From Thermofilum sp. ex4484_15 (GTDB lineage: Archaea > Thermoproteota > Thermoprotei > Thermofilales > EX4484-15), in NCBI GenBank assembly GCA_002254595.1, contig NJEH01000006.1:1-25774 (forward strand): a stretch of 25,774 nucleotides of DNA, read 5' to 3'. Each line of letters opens with the position of its first letter. The stretch's first letter is position 1. A program made the position numbers and the translations under genes. Below are positions 20,620 to 25,774 of this stretch, in pieces. The notes under the pieces are model-generated. The model was not told the origin of the DNA and did not search any database. It saw nothing but the letters and a program-made list of their open reading frames with translations.

Positions 20620-21294
20620 GTGGCTTTAAGGAGTAGGGATCTAGAGCAACCAGCTAGGGCTTCGTTAGCTCAACAGAAGATCTTGGATATGTTATTAGAT
20701 GAGAGTACTACTGTTAATGAAATGCTGAAATCCTTATATACTAACATAGCTAACTTCAATCAACTTAAGGAATTTAAGGATGCTTTAAACGAGATTAATT
20801 CCTTAAAGAGGGAGGTAGAGGAGGCTAAAAGAAAGATCTTAGATTATATATCTAGGGCGGCTCCTGCCTTATTATATAAGGAGGAGTGGTTAAGGTTAAC
20901 TTCTAAGATGACGAGCATAGTAGATAAGGCGGTAGGCATCATGTATAGGTTAGAGCAGATACATAACGATAGGGAGGCCTTACCCGATGAAGCGTTCTCT
21001 TCAATTATCGGATTAGCTGAAGGAGTATTAGGGGTTTTCGATAACTTTAGGAGAGCGCTTAATCTGACGTTAATCGATGTAAATAGGGCGTTGGAATATT
21101 GCCATAAAGCGGAAGCTGAGGAGAAGAAAGTGGATGAACTTTATAGGAAAGCTAACTTTAAGATATTAGAGTTATCGCTTCAGCCTAGGGATATGATACT
21201 AATTAGAGAGGTAGCTGAAATGCTGGAGGAAATAGCCGATACTATAGAATACGCTACCGACGACCTTAGGATCATACTTCTAAACCTTTTATAA
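20620..21294 (+). CDS. DUF47/PhoU-like helical protein
   Basis: A 224-residue all-helical protein with two repeated bundles of about 100 residues, as in PhoU and DUF47 (Pit-accessory) proteins. The C-terminal half has the family ending: AEEKKVDELYRKANFKILEL, followed by REVAEMLEEIADTIEYATDDLR. Glutamate and aspartate residues there form metal sites in PhoU relatives. Heptad-like leucines give coiled-coil character. The start GTG at 20620 (MALRSRD) is preceded by AGGTGG. Homologues usually sit beside a phosphate transporter pit gene, but none is here, so a link to phosphate is only by family. Confidence 0.75.
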   Translation: MALRSRDLEQPARASLAQQKILDMLLDESTTVNEMLKSLYTNIANFNQLKEFKDALNEINSLKREVEEAKRKILDYISRAAPALLYKEEWLRLTSKMTSIVDKAVGIMYRLEQIHNDREALPDEAFSSIIGLAEGVLGVFDNFRRALNLTLIDVNRALEYCHKAEAEEKKVDELYRKANFKILELSLQPRDMILIREVAEMLEEIADTIEYATDDLRIILLNLL

Positions 21295-21313
21295 AAATGC
21301 TTTTATTTAATTT
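21285..21313 (+). promoter_or_regulatory. Promoter region of tRNA-Arg
   Basis: Two AT-rich boxes occur, TTTTATAAAAA at the end of the upstream gene and CTTTTATTTAATT just after it. Either could position polymerase for the tRNA at 21325. The T-rich run may also end the upstream transcript. Confidence 0.4.
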
Positions 21314-21324
21314 CTAGGAGGGGC

Positions 21325-21402
<78 letters not shown>

Positions 21403-21467
21403 AATTATTTAAGTTCAAAAGATCCTACGTAATTTACCGCAAGTAGATGCCTTTGTATCGTTAGAAA

Positions 21468-21477
21468 GGTTTAAATC
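21468..21477 (+). promoter_or_regulatory. TATA box of the e-MtaB gene
   Basis: GGTTTAAATC-like box about 30 bases before the GTG at 21503, fitting a nearly leaderless transcript. Confidence 0.45.
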
Positions 21478-21502
21478 CCAATGGGGCAGCTATCCTAGAA
21501 TA

Positions 21503-22774
21503 GTGAAGGCGTACATAGAGACTTACGGTTGCTGGCTAAATAAGGCGGAAAGTTTAATCATAGAGGACCTACTTGAGAGGGAAGGAGTTGAAATAGTTAG
21601 TAGTATCGAGGAGGCTAATTTAATAATAATAAACACCTGTGCAGTTAGGAGGGAGACTGAGGAGAAGATATTTAAGAGAATAGAAGAATTAGAGGGCTTA
21701 AGGAGCAGATACGGCTTTAAGTTAGTTATCACCGGCTGCTTGGCTAACTTAAGGCCCTATACTATAAGCCTTAAAGCTCCCGAAGCGCATATAATAGGCC
21801 CGCAGAGCTTGGAGAGGATAGGGGAGGTAATAAGGGCTGAGGGTAGAATAGTAGATGCGATCTTAAAGCCTACTGAAAGGAATATACTCCCTTGTCGCTC
21901 CCCCTCGCCGGTAGTTCACATAGTACCTATAGCTACCGGCTGTTTAGGTAGGTGCACTTTTTGCGTAGGACCCATAGTAAGGGGAGGGGTTAGGAGTTAT
22001 CCGCCGGAAGCTATAGTGAGGAACGTTAAGGAAGCCGTAACTAGGGGGGCTAAAATAGTAGTACTAACTGCCCAGGATTTAGCGTCCTATGGTAGGGATA
22101 GGGGTACTAACTTAGTTAACTTACTTGAAGAAATATTAAGTAAGGTGGAGGGGGGTTACTTCTTAAGGTTAGGTATGATGGAGCCTAGCCTACTTAAGGA
22201 ATTTTTAGATGGAATTATAGAAATTTACGGGGATAATAGGGTGTTTAAGTACTTGCATTTGCCCCTTCAATCGGGCAGCGATAGAGTACTTAAGTTAATG
22301 GGTAGGCGTTATACGTTTTCTACATTCTACGAAATAGTTAAGGAATTTAGGAGGAAGTTTAAGGAATTGAACTTCGTAACCGACATCATAGTGGGGTTCC
22401 CTGGGGAGGAGAATGAAGAATTCGAGGAGACTATTAACGCCTTAAGGTGCTTAGAGCCTGATAAAGTACATGTAGCTAGGTATACCCCTAGGCCCTTTAC
22501 TGAAGCTTCCTTGGCCCCTCAAGTACCTGAAGTTGAAAAGAAGAAGAGGAGTAAGCTACTATCTAAGCTAGTTAGCGAAATAGCGTTCTCTAGGAACAAG
22601 AAATTAGTAGGTACGTCCAGGATAGGAGTAGTAGAGGAGGTAAGGGATAAAGGGATCGCTAGGCTCTATAATTATAAAAAGGTAATTCTACTAGGGGGGA
22701 AGTATGGCTTAGGCGATATTAAGCCAATTAAGATAGCTAAGGCCACTCCTATAGACCTTAGGGGCTACGCTTAA
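21503..22774 (+). CDS. tRNA t6A37 methylthiotransferase (e-MtaB/CDKAL1 family)
   Basis: Radical SAM enzyme that turns t6A into ms2t6A at position 37 of tRNA. The N-terminal UPF0004 domain binds an auxiliary 4Fe-4S cluster through Cys10 (ETYGCW), Cys46 (NTCAVR) and Cys79 (TGCLA). The radical SAM cluster is GCLGRCTFC, Cys147, Cys151 and Cys154. PLQSGSDRVLKLMGRRYT and DIIVGFPGEENEEFEETI are family signatures. A C-terminal TRAM domain (VGTSRIGVVEEVRDKGIARL) binds tRNA. The length of 423 is full. The GTG at 21503 starts MKAYIETYGC. It lies directly after tRNA-Arg(UCU) and is the final step after Sua5/KEOPS. Confidence 0.95.
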   Translation: MKAYIETYGCWLNKAESLIIEDLLEREGVEIVSSIEEANLIIINTCAVRRETEEKIFKRIEELEGLRSRYGFKLVITGCLANLRPYTISLKAPEAHIIGPQSLERIGEVIRAEGRIVDAILKPTERNILPCRSPSPVVHIVPIATGCLGRCTFCVGPIVRGGVRSYPPEAIVRNVKEAVTRGAKIVVLTAQDLASYGRDRGTNLVNLLEEILSKVEGGYFLRLGMMEPSLLKEFLDGIIEIYGDNRVFKYLHLPLQSGSDRVLKLMGRRYTFSTFYEIVKEFRRKFKELNFVTDIIVGFPGEENEEFEETINALRCLEPDKVHVARYTPRPFTEASLAPQVPEVEKKKRSKLLSKLVSEIAFSRNKKLVGTSRIGVVEEVRDKGIARLYNYKKVILLGGKYGLGDIKPIKIAKATPIDLRGYA

Positions 22775-22819
22775 TCTAGAAAATGCTTAATTAGCAGGCA
22801 AGCAATCTTAAGGCATGTT

Positions 22820-24493
22820 ATGAAGAGCGATGGGGAAGTTAAACATATCTTAGTCACAGCGGCTTTACCTTATGCTAATGGAGAGCTCCATTTAGGTCAT
22901 CTTAAAAGTACCTACCTACCAGCCGACATCTATACTAGATATCATAGGTTAAAGGGGAGTAAGGTAATTTACGTCTGCGGATCCGATCAGCATGGAACTC
23001 CTATAGAGATAGGAGCTAAGAAGAGCGGTAAGCCCCTCCTAAAGTACATCGAGTATTGGCATAGGAAGCATCATGAAGATTTAAGGAGGGTAGGGATATC
23101 CTTCGACGAATTCTATAAAACGCATAGTAAGGAGAATGAAGAGCTAACTAAGTTATTTCTCCGTAAGTTACTCGAAAACGGATATCTCTACAAGTCTAAG
23201 GTAAAAGTGCTCTACTGTCCTTACGATAAAATGTACCTATCTGATAGGTATGTAAGGGGGACTTGCCCTTACTGTGGAGCTGAGGACCAGTATGGTGATT
23301 ATTGTGAGGTATGCGGTAGAACGTATGAAGTGTGGGAGTTAAAGAACCCCAGGTGTGCGATATGCGGTAGGAAACCCGAGGTAAAAGAGGTAGTCCATTA
23401 TAAATTTAAATTAAGTAAACTTGCCCATAAGGTGGAGGAATGGCTTAAGAACAATAAAAGGCTTCAACGTGAAGTGGTTAATTACGTACTAACTTGGTTT
23501 AAAGCAGGGATTAGGGATTGGGATATAACGAGGGAGAACTATTGGGGGATAGAGATACCCTTTGAAAAGGGTAAGTATGTGTACGTATGGTTCGATGCCC
23601 CTATAGGGTACATCGCTGCTACGGTAAAATGGGCTAAAGAACATGGGGAGGATTGGGAGAAGTTCTGGAAAGGTAACGCTGAAATAGTACACTTTATAGG
23701 TAAGGACATAATTTACCATCACTTTATATTTTGGCCTGCTATGCTAATAGGTACTAAGTTAGGCTTTTCGTTGCCCTCGATGATATCAGTTAGGGGGTTC
23801 TTAACCTTAGAGGGGAGGAAGTTTTCCAAGAGTAGGGGTTGGTACATTACAATAGGGGAAGGCGTTAAGTTCTTCAAGCCTGATTACTTAAGGTTTTATC
23901 TAACCCTCATAACCCCTCATTCGTTGGAGGATACGGATTTTAATTTAAAGGATTTCAAGAACTTAGTTAATTCGGGGCTTTGTGATACCATAGGTAACTT
24001 ATCGTATAGGGTAGTTTCCTTAGTACATAAAAAGTTCTCTGGAAGGGTTCCTGAACCTAGTGCAAAAGGGGATCCCGAAGAGAATTTAGTAAATGCCATT
24101 AAGGTGGCGCCTATAAAGGTAGGTAACTTAATAGAATCTTTTGATTTTAAAAGGGCATTAGAGGAAATTCTAAGCCTAGCTAGGATAGGCAATAAGTATA
24201 TGAACTTAAGGGAACCTTGGAAGAATAGCGAATACAGCCCTACTTCGTTATATCTGCTAATACAACTACTTAAGAGCCTATCTATATTACTTTACCCCTT
24301 TACTCCTAATATTTCGGAGAGTTTATGGACTCAACTAAAATTAAACGGTAAAGTAGAGGAGGCAAAATGGGAGGAGGCCGGTAACTTAACAGTAGAGCCC
24401 GGGCACGAGATATCCCCTCCTAAGATCATAGCTCCTAGAATATCTGATAAGGAGTTAAGGAAAGCCGTCGAATTATTGGGTAGGAACGTATGA
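22820..24493 (+). CDS. metS: Methionyl-tRNA synthetase
   Basis: Class I synthetase that charges initiator and elongator tRNA-Met. The HIGH motif is HLGH at 24-27 and the KMSKS motif is KFSKS at 334-338. A zinc-knuckle insertion holds CxxC pairs at 149/152, 162/165 and 179/182. The first knuckle is reduced to Cys133 with Asp136 (YCPYDKMYLSDRY), as I recall in other archaeal enzymes. The helical anticodon domain follows. At 557 residues it ends after the catalytic and anticodon domains, with no C-terminal EMAP-like tRNA-binding domain. That domain may be a separate gene or absent. The stop overlaps the ubiD start by four bases (ATGA). Confidence 0.95.
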   Translation: MKSDGEVKHILVTAALPYANGELHLGHLKSTYLPADIYTRYHRLKGSKVIYVCGSDQHGTPIEIGAKKSGKPLLKYIEYWHRKHHEDLRRVGISFDEFYKTHSKENEELTKLFLRKLLENGYLYKSKVKVLYCPYDKMYLSDRYVRGTCPYCGAEDQYGDYCEVCGRTYEVWELKNPRCAICGRKPEVKEVVHYKFKLSKLAHKVEEWLKNNKRLQREVVNYVLTWFKAGIRDWDITRENYWGIEIPFEKGKYVYVWFDAPIGYIAATVKWAKEHGEDWEKFWKGNAEIVHFIGKDIIYHHFIFWPAMLIGTKLGFSLPSMISVRGFLTLEGRKFSKSRGWYITIGEGVKFFKPDYLRFYLTLITPHSLEDTDFNLKDFKNLVNSGLCDTIGNLSYRVVSLVHKKFSGRVPEPSAKGDPEENLVNAIKVAPIKVGNLIESFDFKRALEEILSLARIGNKYMNLREPWKNSEYSPTSLYLLIQLLKSLSILLYPFTPNISESLWTQLKLNGKVEEAKWEEAGNLTVEPGHEISPPKIIAPRISDKELRKAVELLGRNV

Positions 24494-25774
24494 GGTTGAA
24501 TTTAAGACGTTATTTAAGGGAGCGGGGAAGGGATAAAGGATACTTAGAAGTAGAAGAGGAGTTATCTCTTAAGTATGAAGTAGCTAGGTATCTCAAGCTT
24601 TACGACGGGGGTCCCGTACTTAAGTTTACTAAACCTAAGGGGCGGGATATGCCTATAATATCTAATATCATCCCGGATAGTAGTGATGTATTAAGGGCTT
24701 TAGGGGCCAAGGACTTAAAGACAGCTTATCTCTCTTTACTTAAGGCTTGTGAGAATCCAGTTAAGTTAAAATTGAAAAGCGATGCCCCCTTCCAGGAAGT
24801 TAAATTTAGGGACTTAAGTGAGTTACCCATATTAACTTATTACGAGAAAGACGGAGGACCTTACATAACCACCGGTATAATAATAGCGGGCGATAAAAGA
24901 ACGGGCCTATTTAATGCCTCAATACATAGGATGATGGTATTGAGCCCTACTCGTTTAACTATAAGGGTAGTACCTAGGCATTTATACTATATTATGAGGG
25001 AATCTTGGAAAAGAGGCGAGGACCTACCGATAGCTATAGCCATAGGGTGCCATCCGCTAATCTATTTAGCTTCGGCGGCTTCTCCTCCTTTGGGTATTTT
25101 CGAACTAGAGGTAGCTAACTCAATTGCGGGAGATGGTATAGAGGGCTACGAGTTTGAGGACGGTCTAATAGTCCCTAGGGAAACTGAAGTAGTAATTAAG
25201 GGCAGGATATTAAGGGAAGTATATGAAAGGGAGGGCCCCTTCGTTGATATTACAGGTACTTACGATAGGATTAGGATGCAACCCGTCGTAGAGGTAGACG
25301 CAATATATGGTAAGGAGGATGCCCTATATTATGCGCTCTTACCCGCCGGTAAAGAGCATAGGACCTTAATGAGTTTCTATAGGGAGGCGTTAATATGGAG
25401 GAGAGTAAGCGAAATAGTACCTGGAGTCAGGGCAGTAAAGCTTACTCCCGGTGGTTGCAAATGGTTTCACTGCTTAATTTCGTTGGATAAAATGAGTGAA
25501 GGGGATCCTAAAAATGCCATTATAGCGGCTTTCGCTGCGCATCCTTCACTTAAGATGGTAATAGTGGTAGATTCCGATATAAACTTAGACGATCCTACTG
25601 AAGTGGAATGGGCATTAGCTACTAGATTTCAACCGGCGGAGGATTTGATAGTCATTAAGTCGATAAGAGGATCCAGTTTGGATCCTTCTTCAGACCAAGA
25701 GAGGTTATTGACCTCTAAAATGGGTATAGACGCTACAATACCTTTAGGTAAGCCTAGGGAAGCTTTCGAGAAAG
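24490..25774 (+). CDS. UbiD-family prenylated-FMN decarboxylase, candidate anhydromevalonate phosphate decarboxylase (cut by window end)
   Basis: About 428 residues are present and the C-terminus is missing. UbiD marks are TGIIIAGDKRTGLFNASIHR (Asn142 and Arg147 at the metal/prFMN site), IAIGCHPLIYLASAASPPLG, and REGPFVDITGTYD with Glu248. In UbiD/Fdc1 enzymes the active-site acids are Glu and Glu; here the second is Asp253. In archaea, UbiD relatives in this size range include the enzyme that decarboxylates trans-anhydromevalonate 5-phosphate to isopentenyl phosphate. Mevalonate kinase in the same window makes that assignment plausible but not proven. It needs prenyl-FMN from a UbiX, not seen here. 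ATG 24490 is coupled to the metS stop. Confidence 0.85.
   Translation, partial: MRLNLRRYLRERGRDKGYLEVEEELSLKYEVARYLKLYDGGPVLKFTKPKGRDMPIISNIIPDSSDVLRALGAKDLKTAYLSLLKACENPVKLKLKSDAPFQEVKFRDLSELPILTYYEKDGGPYITTGIIIAGDKRTGLFNASIHRMMVLSPTRLTIRVVPRHLYYIMRESWKRGEDLPIAIAIGCHPLIYLASAASPPLGIFELEVANSIAGDGIEGYEFEDGLIVPRETEVVIKGRILREVYEREGPFVDITGTYDRIRMQPVVEVDAIYGKEDALYYALLPAGKEHRTLMSFYREALIWRRVSEIVPGVRAVKLTPGGCKWFHCLISLDKMSEGDPKNAIIAAFAAHPSLKMVIVVDSDINLDDPTEVEWALATRFQPAEDLIVIKSIRGSSLDPSSDQERLLTSKMGIDATIPLGKPREAFEK

Overview
The window is a dense stretch of chromosome from an archaeon. The genes seen only or mainly in Archaea and eukaryotes include ribosomal proteins eS24, eS27, eS1 (S3Ae), eS17 and eL37, a small histone, transcription factor TFE-alpha, MBF1, Nob1, an Sm-like protein and the tRNA C56 2'-O-methylase Trm56. 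A histone together with crenarchaeal-style operons and many genes with TATA boxes close to their starts points to the TACK branch, but I cannot name the lineage. The two tRNA genes look far richer in G+C than the rest of the DNA, as expected of a thermophile. I see no transposase, CRISPR array, phage gene or rRNA. No gene-free gap exceeds 300 bases.

Layout. 1-1879 (minus) is the N-terminal part of a large secreted beta-domain protein with a pre-peptidase-C-like domain. 2030-4302 (plus) carries mevalonate kinase and HisRS. 4299-5475 (minus) carries Sua5/YrdC and an ASCH-HTH protein. 5571-6689 (minus) is a PhoH-like ATPase with two KH-like loops. 6829-9553 (plus) is eS24-eS27-Kae1-Bud32-RdgB. 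A C/D-box sRNA candidate lies at 9553-9607 (minus), followed by a PUA protein (minus). 10215-12488 (plus) is MBF1-HflX-Trm56. TFE (minus) is divergent from tRNA-Ala(GGC) (plus). 13225-17590 (minus) is uS15-RecJ-like-Pcc1-eS1-radical SAM. 17649-18108 (minus) is histone-eS17 and 18217-18644 (minus) is Sm-like-eL37. 18776-20111 (plus) is NAD kinase-Nob1. Next on the plus strand come a small double-psi-barrel-like protein with a structured leader, a DUF47/PhoU-like protein, tRNA-Arg(UCU), the methylthiotransferase e-MtaB, MetRS, and a UbiD-family decarboxylase cut off by the window end.

How they work together. The strongest functional theme is tRNA anticodon-loop modification. Sua5, Kae1, Bud32 and Pcc1 belong to the t6A37 pathway, e-MtaB methylthiolates t6A, and tRNA-Arg(UCU) is the kind of ANN-decoding tRNA that receives t6A. 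Trm56, HisRS and MetRS add to a translation-centred island. Mevalonate kinase and the UbiD homologue may be two steps of the archaeal mevalonate pathway.

The most notable anomalies are small. Neither rdgB nor pcc1 has a normal start codon in its frame, and tRNA-Ala is one nucleotide short in a run of C. A single missing base in a homopolymer would repair each of the three, so either the sequence has base-run errors or these genes are expressed unusually. Two RNA elements with C/D-box or kink-turn signatures (minus 9553-9607 and plus 20161-20227) are the best candidates for undescribed features.
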